Below are positions 26,631 to 35,114 of a stretch of DNA of 64,000 bases, piece after piece. The position numbers and the translations under genes were made by a program. The stretch's first letter is position 1; every line of letters starts with the position of its first letter. The stretch comes from Kribbella steppae (GTDB lineage Bacteria > Actinomycetota > Actinomycetes > Propionibacteriales > Kribbellaceae), in the NCBI RefSeq assembly GCF_004342025.1, contig NZ_SLWN01000013.1, positions 62,001 to 126,000 on the forward strand, in the 5' to 3' direction. Under the pieces are notes generated by a model. The model made no database searches, was not told the origin of the DNA, and saw nothing but the letters and a program-made list of their open reading frames with translations.

Positions 26631-26748
26631 TTCCAAAACCTCTCGCAAGCGAATGGTGCTTCCACCCGATGAGAACCTCCTGCTCGCGAAGGCCGATACC
26701 GGACTTCGTGGGCCCGGATGAGATGGCTTCCATCTCCCCTGGAGATCC
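26611..26748 (-). repeat. duplicated promoter/start region, copy 2
   Basis: This ~138-bp stretch is the MFS leader and first codons. It matches 22536-22672 in the same orientation with one extra A after the start region. It keeps the GAGATGG-CTT-CCATCTC palindrome at 26720-26736. A further CCTCAGCCGGC match continues beyond the end of both copies after a short insertion, so the original duplication was probably slightly longer. Confidence 0.8.
26720..26736. promoter_or_regulatory. GAGATGG-N3-CCATCTC operator candidate (MFS)
   Basis: The second copy of the palindrome, about 90-105 bp upstream of the MFS start codon. It is identical to 22644-22660, while surrounding bases differ at several positions, which hints at selection for the element. 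Confidence 0.55.
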
Positions 26749-26763
26749 CGAGGCTGGAGCTCC

Positions 26764-27735
26764 TCAGCCGGCGCCACCGCCTGGGGGTACGTCGGTGCGG
26801 CCGTCGCGGTCTACGCGGTCGCTGCCGACCGGCCCGGTTGGACTGCTGTGCCGGGCCAACATGCCGGCTGCGAACGCGGCGGCCGCCGGACTGGTCTCGG
26901 CACGCGACGGCAGGATCAGGTAGAGATGGCGATCCATCTGGGCACCGTCCACTCGGAGGTGACGCAGCAGGCTGTCGGGACCGGTCAAGACCCTGTACTG
27001 GAGTCCCACCGGGGTGAATCCGATGCCGGCACCGGCGGCGATCATCTCCAGCAGGACCTCCCAGTCGCCGACCTCCGCGACGATCCGCCGGGTAATTCCG
27101 GCCCCAGCGAAGAGTGCATCGCACAGCAGCCGCGCGGTCCAGCCCGGGGGCACGTCGACGAAGCGCTCGCCGGCGAGGTCGGCGACGGTCACATGGTCAC
27201 GGCGGGCCAGTTCGTGATCGCTGCGACAGGTCAGCGCAAGCGGCTCGCTGGCCAGCGAAGTAAGGCGCAACCGGCCGCGTTGCTCCAGAGCCGGTCCGAT
27301 GGCGCAGTCGAGCTCGCCGTTCTCCACCATGTCGAGCATGACCAGCGCGGCGGCGGGGCGCATCCGGACGTCGACGCCGGGATGGTCGCGCAGGAACGCG
27401 CCGAGGTAGCCCGCGAACGGTACGAGGTACTGCGCCGAGAGGGCGATGCCGAGGCGGAGCCGGCCCACGAGCACCTCCCGGGTCTCCTGCACCGCGCGAC
27501 GGGCGGTTTCTGCGGCGCGCAACGCCTCGCGCGCCGGCGCCAACAGGGCCTCTCCGGTGGCGGTGAGCCGCACCGGCCGGGTGCCGCGGAGGTAGAGCTC
27601 GGTGCCGAGCTCGCGTTCCAGGGTCTGCAGGGAGTTCGACAGTCCGGATTGCACGATCAGCTCGCGACGGGCCGCGGCGGTCACACTGCGCTCCTCCGCA
27701 AGTGCGATGAAATGGCGTAGCTGGCGCAACTCCAT
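26764..27735 (-). CDS. LysR-family transcriptional regulator
   Basis: A 323-residue LysR regulator. The N-terminal winged helix reads MELRQLRHFIALAEERSVTA and continues with LSNSLQTLERELG. The effector domain carries RLRLGIALSAQYL and GIGFTPVGLQ. ATG 27735 is used; an upstream start at 27777 adds a non-family leader. It runs in the same direction as the MFS gene and ends just before the duplicated region, so it is not divergent from a clear target. The extreme C-terminus is Gly/Arg/Pro-rich and may be unstructured. Confidence 0.9.
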   Translation of the reverse strand: MELRQLRHFIALAEERSVTAAARRELIVQSGLSNSLQTLERELGTELYLRGTRPVRLTATGEALLAPAREALRAAETARRAVQETREVLVGRLRLGIALSAQYLVPFAGYLGAFLRDHPGVDVRMRPAAALVMLDMVENGELDCAIGPALEQRGRLRLTSLASEPLALTCRSDHELARRDHVTVADLAGERFVDVPPGWTARLLCDALFAGAGITRRIVAEVGDWEVLLEMIAAGAGIGFTPVGLQYRVLTGPDSLLRHLRVDGAQMDRHLYLILPSRAETSPAAAAFAAGMLARHSSPTGPVGSDRVDRDGRTDVPPGGGAG

Positions 27736-28188
27736 GCCCGAACCTCCATCTGCTGAGCGGATCGAGGGTATCTCCACCTCCTGCCGAGAAGTCGGAACGT
27801 GGAGCTTCTGGATCGTCGCAGCGCCCCGGAAGCGGCCAGGTTTGCGCTGCGGTCATCTGTCCCACAGATCACGGGCATCGGAGGCCGCTGTCGCCGTACC
27901 CCGGTGGGCGCCGCTCAAGCCGCGCGGCGACCTGTGGCACATTTCGACCGATCGCGTCCGGAAGGTTGAGTGGCCGGAGGATGTCCCGGCCGGGCTGGAG
28001 AGTTGGCACCTTCTCACGGGGTGAACGAAGCGGTTTGTTGGGTTGGGCGGCGCTGGATCTTCAATGGCGCCACTCACCGACGTCATCCAGGTTCAGATTG
28101 CGTGTTTTTACGTACACGCCGCCAGTCCGCCATCAGTACGGTCCGACAGGTCCGCAAACATCGTTGGCCGTGCGGGCTCGACGAGGAA
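27736..28188. other. 453-bp stretch without a recognisable gene
   Basis: Only short or shadow frames are seen, with arginine-rich products. No family motif, tRNA or strong hairpin was found. It leads from the LysR start into a run of three broken genes and is probably promoter plus eroded sequence. Confidence 0.5.
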
Positions 28189-28320
28189 GTGATCGGCGTG
28201 TTCCTGACGACGGATTCCGTGCCGGTGCGTGACCGGGCGGCGACGGTCCGGGAGGCGATCTGGCGGTCGGTGGCACGGCTGGAGCTCGCGGAGGAGGAGG
28301 TCGTCTTCGGCCAGACGTAC
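28189..28320 (+). pseudogene. AraC-type regulator N-terminal remnant
   Basis: From GTG 28189 the frame reads VIGVFLTTDSVPVRDRAATV then REAIWRSVARLELA. This resembles the beginning of AraC regulators with an AraC_binding_2 domain (TTDxxPxxDRxxxWREA). Family resemblance fades after about 40 residues and the frame runs into a transporter remnant. No AraC DNA-binding domain follows. Confidence 0.4.
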
Positions 28321-28475
28321 CCGCGCGGGCGCCGTACCGAGGGCATCGCGGTCCGGGCGTTGATCGGGCAGCTTCGTCGTCATGTCAGCGAGTATCGCCA
28401 GTGGCGGGCCGACGGGCTTTCCAGCCAGCAGGAATCTCCGTTGGGCGCTGACCACGACGACACGGGAGTCCAGGG

Positions 28476-28800
28476 ATGGGACCGTGCATCGTCGCCGGGC
28501 CGCTGCTGCTGGCCGGCCTCGGCGGCGGCATGGTCACGTCACCCAACATCACCCCTGTCCCTGCAGCATGTCCCCGTGCGGATGGCCGGGGCGGCCGGCG
28601 GTGCCTTGCAGACCGCTCAGCGGATCGGCGGTGCTGTCGGCACCGCCGTATTTGCCACGATCTTCTACCGGCTCCTCGCCGACTCCCATCACAACTACGC
28701 GACAACGGTGCCGGCCACTCTGCTGCGTGCATCCGCGCTGATGCTGGCGGCACTTTGCATCGCCACGACCGACCTCGTGATCCACCACCGACGCCGCTGA
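28476..28800 (+). pseudogene. DHA2-type MFS transporter C-terminal remnant, frameshifted
   Basis: The first frame gives IVAGPLLLAGLGGGMVTSPN, then one extra C near 28552-28555 shifts the reading into LSLQHVPVRMAGAAGGALQT and AQRIGGAVGTAVFATIFYRL to the stop at 28800. These are the last three or so helices of an EmrB/QacA-type pump. The same GPLLVAGLGGGMVT block occurs in the intact gene that ends the window at 64000. The upstream 10 or so helices are gone. Confidence 0.75.
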
Positions 28801-29004
28801 GCCGGAGGCGGAGGCGGGCGACGAACGTCAAGGCCGGGATACCCCCGCTGGCCGCGCTCGGAAGCCGACCACCTGCCCTCGCACCTTCCGGCTAGCGGGA
28901 ACGTCGAACGGCCGCTGACCGCGATGTCCTCGGCCGCCGCTGACGCGAGGCTGGTTGCGTCCGATCAGGACGCAGTACGACGGCTAGGCAGCGGAGAAGA
29001 CGAA

Positions 29005-29891
29005 ATGGTGACAGCGCTCCCCACTCTCGGATTTGTCGGTCTCGGTCACATGGGTGGTGCGATGGTCAACCGCCTGCTCGACGCCGGCTATCCCGTCCAC
29101 GGCATGAGCCGCACGCGCGAGCGGGCCGAACCGCTGGTAGCCCGCGGCTTGCACTGGCATGAGACCCCGCGCTCAGTGGCCGACGCGGCGGACGTCGTAC
29201 TGAGCTCTCTCCCTGACGATGGCGCACTCGACACCGTCGCCTCTGGGTCGGACGGCGTTCTCGACGGCCTCACACCGGACAAGATCTGGGTCGACCTGAG
29301 CACCGTCAGTCCCGCCGCGAGCACCGCGCTCGCGCAACGAGTGCGGGCGCGGAATGCGGCAATGCTCGATGCTCGGTGTCGGGGAGCGTTCCGCAGGTCC
29401 GGTCCGGGACGTTGACAATCATGGTCGGCGGCGACGACAGGACATATGCGCGGGTCGAACCGATCCTGCGGGTGCTCGGCAAGCCGACTCACATCGGTGC
29501 GAACGGGCAGGGCCTGGCGCTCAAGCTCGCGATCAACATCAGCCTGGCCGTCCAGATGCTGGCGCTGTCAGAAGGTCTGCTGCTCGCCGACCGGTCCGGC
29601 GTCGACCGCAAGCTCGCCCTCCAGGTGATGACCGAGAGCGCGATCGGTTCGCCGATGCTGAAGGCGCGGGCGCCGCTCGTGCTCCAGTTGCCCGACGAGG
29701 CCTGGTTCGAGATCCGCCTGATGCAGAAGGACGTCGACCTGGCTCTCGACCTGGGCCGGAGTCTGGGTGTTCCGCTGCCGAGCACGATCAGCGCGGACGA
29801 GGTGCTGGCGGTGGCCCGCACGCTCGGATTCGCGCGGCGTGACATCGCGGCCTTCTTCGCCGTCCTCGATCAGCTGACCAGTGACCGGTGA
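29005..29891 (+). pseudogene. 3-hydroxyisobutyrate-dehydrogenase-like gene broken by a 1-bp deletion
   Basis: The first frame (ATG 29005) encodes the NAD-binding half: LGFVGLGHMGGAMVNRLLDA and ADVVLSSLPDDGAL. A different frame continues SGSVPQVRSGTLTIMVGGDD to RDIAAFFAVLDQL and the stop at 29891. Comparison with the intact paralog at 60594-61484 (LLDAPVSGSVPQ) shows that one C is missing near 29374 in GATGCTCGG, where GATGCTCCGG would restore the frame. The catalytic Lys block (GQGLALKLAINIS) is intact in the second frame. It is either a young pseudogene or a sequencing error. Confidence 0.85.
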
Positions 29892-29924
29892 AGCAGGTCA
29901 TCCGCCGTCGGATCGCAGCGGAAG

Positions 29925-31010
29925 TCAGTTGAGGGACGAGTAGAAGTCGAGGTGCGCGGCAGCCGCGGCTTCCCAGGTGTAGCTCGCGGCGACTGTCCGC
30001 CCGAGTTCTCGACGCACGGATGACCGCTCCGTCATCGCCGCCCGGAGGGCAGTCGCCACGGCGACTGGCCCGGTCGCGTACGTCGCCGCCGCGCGGAAGA
30101 TCTCATGGAAGACGGGCAGGTCGGAGACGACGATCGGGACACCTGCCGCGAGGGCTTCCATCGGGGCCAGGCCGAATCCTTCCTTGACCGAAGGGAAGGC
30201 GAAGACCTCGGCACCCGCGACCAGGCCAGGCAGCAGATCGTCCTCGACCGGCCCGAGGACGATCGGACAGACACCGAGTTCGGCTGCCCGCGAGTCCCAC
30301 GCGGCACGGTAGGGGCGGTAGTCGAAGAGGGTCTCACCGCCGGCGATCACCAACCTCAGCCCAGGGTCGCCGATGCGTGCGTATGCCTCGAGCAGGTCGA
30401 GCGATCCTTTGCGGGGCTCGATCCCGCCCACGGTCAGCACGTACCGGCCCAGCTGTTCCCGCCAGCGGGCTCGGGCGGCTGTCGCGGTCGGCGTGTCGGC
30501 AGCAGCGGCGGCGAAGCGGGCGGCGTTCACACCGTTCGGTATGACTGTTGCCTTGAGCCCCCACCCGTCCAGCAGGTCGGTCGCGACCGATTCGGAGACG
30601 CAGATGTGCGCAACCGGATCGACGATCGCCCGCTCGTGACAGGCGACCAGCTCAGGTGTGGTGAAGTGGTCGAGGTGATGGACCGTCCGGATGCACCGGC
30701 CGGCCGCGTTGGCACTGATGCAGTCCTGTGCGTGCACGACGTCGTACTGCGATCCGTCGAAAGCATCCCGCAGTACGGTGATCGACCGCAGGATCCGAGC
30801 GCCGACCTCTTCACCGGGTACGTCGGGAAACGGTACGACGGACAGTCGCACGCGGGGGTCGACCTGGCGGAAGAAGTGGGTGTCGCCACCGCGGCCGAGG
30901 GACCACACCGTCACGTCGATACCAGTTGCGGCCAGGGCTTCGGCCAAGGACACCGTGTGGACGACACCGCCGCGCGGTTTGGTCGAGTAGCTGAGCAGCG
31001 CGATCCGCAT
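29925..31010 (-). CDS. GT4 glycosyltransferase, MSMEG_0565 family
   Basis: A 361-residue GT-B retaining glycosyltransferase. The N-terminus reads MRIALLSYSTKPRGGVVHTV. The C-terminal nucleotide-sugar half has TVGGIEPRKGSLDLLEAYA and the EX7E-type motif PSVKEGFGLAPMEALAAGVP. It is the last gene of the nitrogen-starvation-type cluster and shares one base with the stop of the upstream CN-hydrolase. GT4 genes are a known member of this cluster in mycobacteria, but the acceptor is unknown. The C-terminus is complete. Confidence 0.9.
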   Translation of the reverse strand: MRIALLSYSTKPRGGVVHTVSLAEALAATGIDVTVWSLGRGGDTHFFRQVDPRVRLSVVPFPDVPGEEVGARILRSITVLRDAFDGSQYDVVHAQDCISANAAGRCIRTVHHLDHFTTPELVACHERAIVDPVAHICVSESVATDLLDGWGLKATVIPNGVNAARFAAAAADTPTATAARARWREQLGRYVLTVGGIEPRKGSLDLLEAYARIGDPGLRLVIAGGETLFDYRPYRAAWDSRAAELGVCPIVLGPVEDDLLPGLVAGAEVFAFPSVKEGFGLAPMEALAAGVPIVVSDLPVFHEIFRAAATYATGPVAVATALRAAMTERSSVRRELGRTVAASYTWEAAAAAHLDFYSSLN

Positions 31011-31828
31011 CAGTAGGCCTCCGGGCGGCGTTCGTCGAGGTGGTAGAGGACGCGACGGGCTACCTCGATCTCGGCCTGGATGTCTACCTCGGCGATCGCG
31101 ATCCCGGCCTTGGACCAGGTCCGGGCGACAATGTCGCCGCCCGGACCGACCACCTTCGACTGTCCGAGGAAGCGCATGCCGCCGATCGAGCCGGTCAGGT
31201 TGGAGGAGACCAGCACCACCTGGTTCTCGGCCGCACGGGATCGGTCGTACAGGTCGAACAGTCGGGACTGGCGGTCCTCGTTCATCCGGGGCGCGCGGTT
31301 GGTGATGCTGGTCGGCCAGGCGCACAGGCAGGCGATCAGTTCGGCGCCGTCGACCGCGAGCGCGCGGGCCGCTTCCGGGAACGTCTTGTCGTAGTCGATC
31401 ATCATGCCCATCCGGCCGATCGGAGTGTCGAAGGCCGCGAACTCGTGGCCTGCCGCATAGATCGACCGCTCCCCCGGCGGCTGGTGCACCTTGTGATGCT
31501 TCCCGAGTACGCCGTCGCCGGTGACACACAACGCGGTGTTGTAGCGATCAGGACCGACGGCCTCGCAGAAGCCGAAGCACACCACCATCTCGCCGGCCAT
31601 CGCGATCACCTTGGAGATCAACGGATCGTCGAGCGCGAGTGCCGGCGGCAGGTCGTCGAGCGACGGCTTGCTCAGGTCGGTGAGGTAGCCGCCCAGCGCC
31701 GCGTCCGGCAGGACCAGCAGTTGGACCTCCGCACGGCGACCGTGCCGGATCAGCGCCTCCACTCTGGACAGGTCGAACTCCAGGTCCCGGGTGAAGCCCG
31801 CCGCCACGGCTCCGATCTTCAGACCCAT
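31010..31828 (-). CDS. carbon-nitrogen-hydrolase-fold pseudoenzyme
   Basis: A 272-residue nitrilase-superfamily protein, close paralog of the upstream 31819-32646 gene. The fold is complete, but two members of the Glu-Lys-Cys triad are changed: LPDAALGGY has Asp42 where the paralog has Glu42, and MMIDYDKTFPEA has Asp145 where the paralog has Cys143 (GAC against TGC). Lys113 (KHHKVHQP) is kept. Without the Cys it cannot form the thioester intermediate, so it is probably a non-catalytic subunit or binding protein. ATG 31828 is used; it overlaps the paralog by 10 bp. The gene shows no frameshift or stop, which argues for selection. Confidence 0.9.
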   Translation of the reverse strand: MGLKIGAVAAGFTRDLEFDLSRVEALIRHGRRAEVQLLVLPDAALGGYLTDLSKPSLDDLPPALALDDPLISKVIAMAGEMVVCFGFCEAVGPDRYNTALCVTGDGVLGKHHKVHQPPGERSIYAAGHEFAAFDTPIGRMGMMIDYDKTFPEAARALAVDGAELIACLCAWPTSITNRAPRMNEDRQSRLFDLYDRSRAAENQVVLVSSNLTGSIGGMRFLGQSKVVGPGGDIVARTWSKAGIAIAEVDIQAEIEVARRVLYHLDERRPEAY

Positions 31829-32646
31829 GCCAGTTCGTACGTCTCCGGCCGCCGGTCGCGCAGATGTCCCATCGACCGGCGGGCCAGTTCCAGCGCCAGC
31901 TCGACATCCAGTTCGGCGATCGCCATTCCTTCGGTGACGCCGGTGTCGGCGAGGATCTCGCCGCCCGGATCGACCACCTTGGCACTGGCGACGAACCGCA
32001 GCGAGCCGAATGTGCCGGACTGGTTCGAGGACAACCAGACCACTTGGTTCTCCAGCGCCCGGGCCCGGTCGAACAGGTCGAACCGCCTCTTCCACCGGTC
32101 CTTCGCGAGATCGGGATCCGGATTCGTCCGCGCTCCCGGCCAGGCGGACATGCACACGATGATCTGAGCGCCGTCGAGGGCGAGCGTCCGCGCCGCCTCC
32201 GGAAACGCCTTGTCGTAGCAGATCATCAGTCCCAGCCGCCCGACCGGCGTATCGAACGCCTCGAACCGATCACCGGCCGCGTAATGCTCGTCCTCCCGCA
32301 GTGGCTGGTGCACCTTGCGGTGATGCCCGAGTACGCCGTCGCCGGTGACACAGACGGCGCTGTTGTAGATCAGTCCGTTCTCGGCCTCGGCGTACCCGGC
32401 GGTGACGACGAGATCGCCGGCCAGCCGGGCAAGCCGCTTGATCTCCGGGCCGTCGACACCGAACGCCGGCGGCGGTTCCGCCGTACCGTCGAGGCTGAGC
32501 AGGTAGCCGCCCAGGGCACCCTCCGGAAGGGCGAGCAGCTTCACCCCGGCCTCACGGGCCTGCTCGATCAGAACCGCCACGCGCGCGAAGTCGCCGTCCA
32601 GATCGCGGTCGAAGTTCGCGGCGACCGCCGCCATCCGAAGAGTCAT
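31819..32646 (-). CDS. carbon-nitrogen hydrolase (amidase/nitrilase superfamily)
   Basis: A 275-residue nitrilase-superfamily enzyme with an intact triad: Glu42 (LPEGALGGY), Lys111 (HHRKVHQP) and Cys143 (MICYDKAFPEAAR). The Cys motif CYDKxFPE resembles amidases of the carbamoylputrescine/omega-amidase type more than the CWEx motif of true nitrilases, so the product may be an amidase. Length is shorter than the roughly 330-350 aa Nit6803-type nitrilases usual in this cluster. ATG 32646 overlaps the upstream fusion gene by 4 bp. It probably hydrolyses the C-N substrate of the pathway, alone or with the dead paralog. Confidence 0.9.
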   Translation of the reverse strand: MTLRMAAVAANFDRDLDGDFARVAVLIEQAREAGVKLLALPEGALGGYLLSLDGTAEPPPAFGVDGPEIKRLARLAGDLVVTAGYAEAENGLIYNSAVCVTGDGVLGHHRKVHQPLREDEHYAAGDRFEAFDTPVGRLGLMICYDKAFPEAARTLALDGAQIIVCMSAWPGARTNPDPDLAKDRWKRRFDLFDRARALENQVVWLSSNQSGTFGSLRFVASAKVVDPGGEILADTGVTEGMAIAELDVELALELARRSMGHLRDRRPETYELAWV

Positions 32647-34040
32647 GCTGCTCCCATCCCGGTGACACCGGCACTCAGCGCTTCGGTGACCTCGCCATCC
32701 GGCCAGCGCAGTAGGACGCCTTGTCCGATGGTCAGTTCGCCACACACCGAGCCGACGGCCGGACCCGCTGACAGCTCCTCCGGACCGGCGGTGAGCATCG
32801 CGAAGCCGGGAAAGCACGTCAGCCAGTCCCCCATCGACGCGGCATCCGGCTTCGGTACGTCGGCGACGTCGAGCAGGGCCGCACACCCACTGGCTTCCGC
32901 GAGCATCCCGAGCGTGCCGACGACACCTGCCATCGACACGTCCTTCGCCGCTGCAGGTCTCGCCTCCCCAACTGCGGTCACCATCGCCCGCAGCTCCTCC
33001 GGTCGCCGATGACTGGTCGAGTCCCACTGTCGCCCCGCATAGCCGGGACGCCAGCCTCCGCCGAGGTCTGCCGTCAGCCGCACCGGCTGCCCCGGCCGAC
33101 CGCCGCCACCCGGCACCGGACGCGCGGTCCGCCCGAGCGCCGTCACGCTCAACGCCGCCGGCACACCGAGTTGTGTGTGTCCACCCAGCACCGGCACTCC
33201 GTACGCGTCCGCGGCCCGTCGCAATCCGCTCAACACACGACTCGCGAACGACCGATCCCGGGCACCGAGTGCATCCAGAAGCCCGAGCGGTACGGCGCCC
33301 ATCGCAGCAAGATCGTTGACGTTCACCAGCACCGAGCACCACCCGGCCCACTCCGGATCCCGCTCCACCATGGCCGGCACAATCGCGTCACAAGCCGCGA
33401 CCAGTTCGGTCCCTGGCACCGGCGCGCCGTCATCCCCGACGAATCCCGCCGGCCCGATCCCTTGCAGCAATGGCCCCAGCTCACTCTTGGTGGCCGATGC
33501 CAGCCGCCGGACCCGGTCGATCGGCCACCGCATCAACACATGCGGAGTGCCGGCCACCGTCACCCGATCGACGGTTTCCCATCCCAGCCGCTGGAAGAAC
33601 CGGTGGGTGCCCGTCTGCACGGTTGCGTCGAACCGAAGAACACCTGCTGCTTCGGCGCGCGCACAGGCAGCGCGCACAAGCGCCGCGCCAACACCTTTGG
33701 TCGCCCCACCCGGCAGAGTGACCAATCGTCCGCCCTGCCACCAGGCGATGTCGGGACCGTCGGCCACCGGGCCCAGCCGCACTCCCCCGGTCACCGTTCC
33801 ATCGGCATCACGAGCCACCAGGACGATCGTGCGTGGATCGTCGTCGCGCTCGTCGAGGTCACTGTGATCGAACAGACCTTGCCGCTCGACGAAGGTCTGT
33901 CTGCGCAGCTTCCGGTACGCGGCCAGCGTGGCTGTGTCTTCGACCTCCTCGATCAGGAAGGCCGGAGGAGGATCACCCAGGAGCGCATGCACATCCGCGG
34001 CGTGAAGGACACCCGTGGTCTGGACCAGCGGTGTACTCAT
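32643..34040 (-). CDS. GNAT acetyltransferase - AIR-synthase-like fusion, MSMEG_0567/sll0786-sll0787 family
   Basis: A 465-residue two-domain protein. Residues 1 to about 150 form a GNAT N-acetyltransferase (AYRKLRRQTFVERQGLFDHS, then TKGVGAALVRAACARAEAAG). From about 165 the chain matches the AIR-synthase/PurM-like family (GDDGAPVPG, WCSVLVNVNDLAAMGAVPLG, LGGHTQLGVPAALSVTALGR). PurM-like domains bind ATP and activate amides or carboxyls. The same two modules are separate genes in cyanobacteria (sll0786, sll0787). ATG 34040 follows the radical SAM gene with a 4-bp overlap; the frame upstream of it is not family-like. The substrate is unknown. Confidence 0.9.
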   Translation of the reverse strand: MSTPLVQTTGVLHAADVHALLGDPPPAFLIEEVEDTATLAAYRKLRRQTFVERQGLFDHSDLDERDDDPRTIVLVARDADGTVTGGVRLGPVADGPDIAWWQGGRLVTLPGGATKGVGAALVRAACARAEAAGVLRFDATVQTGTHRFFQRLGWETVDRVTVAGTPHVLMRWPIDRVRRLASATKSELGPLLQGIGPAGFVGDDGAPVPGTELVAACDAIVPAMVERDPEWAGWCSVLVNVNDLAAMGAVPLGLLDALGARDRSFASRVLSGLRRAADAYGVPVLGGHTQLGVPAALSVTALGRTARPVPGGGGRPGQPVRLTADLGGGWRPGYAGRQWDSTSHRRPEELRAMVTAVGEARPAAAKDVSMAGVVGTLGMLAEASGCAALLDVADVPKPDAASMGDWLTCFPGFAMLTAGPEELSAGPAVGSVCGELTIGQGVLLRWPDGEVTEALSAGVTGMGAA

Positions 34041-35104
34041 GAGCCGGCCGCCGAGAGCAGGCTGCAAGCACCACAGGCAGCACAACCCGCGCCCTGATCG
34101 GTGCCGCGCATCCCGGCGGCGGCCAGCAGCGCGGCCACCCGGGACGTGATGTCCCGGACGAGGTCGGGATGCGGGGGCTTGACACCGTCGGCCCGCGCGA
34201 GTGTGCCCAGCATCGGACGCAGCGGCACCACGAACGGATAGACACCACGCTCGATCAACCGTCCTGCCCCGGCGATCAGTTCGTCCGGGTCCTCGCCCAG
34301 ACCGATCAGCAGGTACGTCGAGACGCGGTTACGGCCGAACACCCGGACGGCCTCGGCCCATGCGTCCTCGTACTCGGTCAAGGTGACAGTGGACTTGCCC
34401 GGCATCCACCGCCGGCGGACGGTGTCGTCCAGCGACTCCACGTGAATGCCGATCGAGGTCGCCCCGGCCCCTCGGAGATCCGCCAGCACCCTCAGGTCAT
34501 CCGGCGGTTCGATCTGCACCTGGATCGGGAGACCCGGCACCGCGGCGAGGACCGCCCGCACCGATCGGACCAGGTTGCGGGCGCCGCGATCCGGGCCGGT
34601 GGTCGTACCCGTCGTCATCACCATTTGCGTGACGCCGTCGAGCCGGACCGCCGCCTCGGCGACCTCGGCCAACTGGGCAGGGGTCTTCGCCGCGATCGTG
34701 GCCCCGGCCCGCAGCGACTCCTCGATCGAGCAGAACCGGCAGCGGGTGGCTTCGTCGTACCGGATGCAGGTCTGGACGACCGTCGTGGCGAGTACGTCCT
34801 TGCCGTGCAGGAGAGCGATCTGCTGGTAGGGAATGCCGTCGGCCGTGGTCAGGTCGTAGAACCGCGGCCGCCGGACCGGTTCGACGGACAGCCCCAGATT
34901 CAGGCCGTTGCGGAACACAGACCCGTCCCTGACCTGATAGGGGCTGTTAGCAACGATCGGAAGGGTCGCGTTGGCACCGTCGATGACCAGGTGCCCGTCG
35001 TCGCTCGGCCCGGCGCCCTTGCTGCGACGTACCGGTGCGTCGACCTGTACGCCGTACACGGCCATCTCGGCTCTGGTCGCGAGGCCTTCGGTGCCAACGC
35101 TCAT
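34037..35104 (-). CDS. radical SAM protein, MSMEG_0568 family
   Basis: A 355-residue radical SAM enzyme. The cluster cysteines are Cys113, Cys122 and Cys125 in QTCIRYDEATRCRFC, a C-x8-C-x2-C spacing instead of the canonical C-x3-C-x2-C. This is a known trait of the family. Later blocks include VMTTGTTTGPDRG and IQVQIEPPDDL. The C-terminus carries a second Cys set, CAACGAC (Cys341/344/347), which may hold another Fe-S cluster. ATG 35104 has GGAG 9 nt upstream. It is the likely catalytic centre of the cluster. Its reaction has not been established in what I can see. Confidence 0.9.
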   Translation of the reverse strand: MSVGTEGLATRAEMAVYGVQVDAPVRRSKGAGPSDDGHLVIDGANATLPIVANSPYQVRDGSVFRNGLNLGLSVEPVRRPRFYDLTTADGIPYQQIALLHGKDVLATTVVQTCIRYDEATRCRFCSIEESLRAGATIAAKTPAQLAEVAEAAVRLDGVTQMVMTTGTTTGPDRGARNLVRSVRAVLAAVPGLPIQVQIEPPDDLRVLADLRGAGATSIGIHVESLDDTVRRRWMPGKSTVTLTEYEDAWAEAVRVFGRNRVSTYLLIGLGEDPDELIAGAGRLIERGVYPFVVPLRPMLGTLARADGVKPPHPDLVRDITSRVAALLAAAGMRGTDQGAGCAACGACSLLSAAGS

Positions 35105-35114
35105 AGCCGGCTCC

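Noticed and set aside
22536..26748. The duplicated ~137-bp regions as ends of a composite transposon
   Set aside because: The copies are direct, contain promoter and coding starts, and no transposase or target duplication is present between or around them.
32643..34040. GNAT-AIR-synthase fusion as a novel gene fusion
   Set aside because: The same two-domain arrangement is already known from the MSMEG_0567 family.
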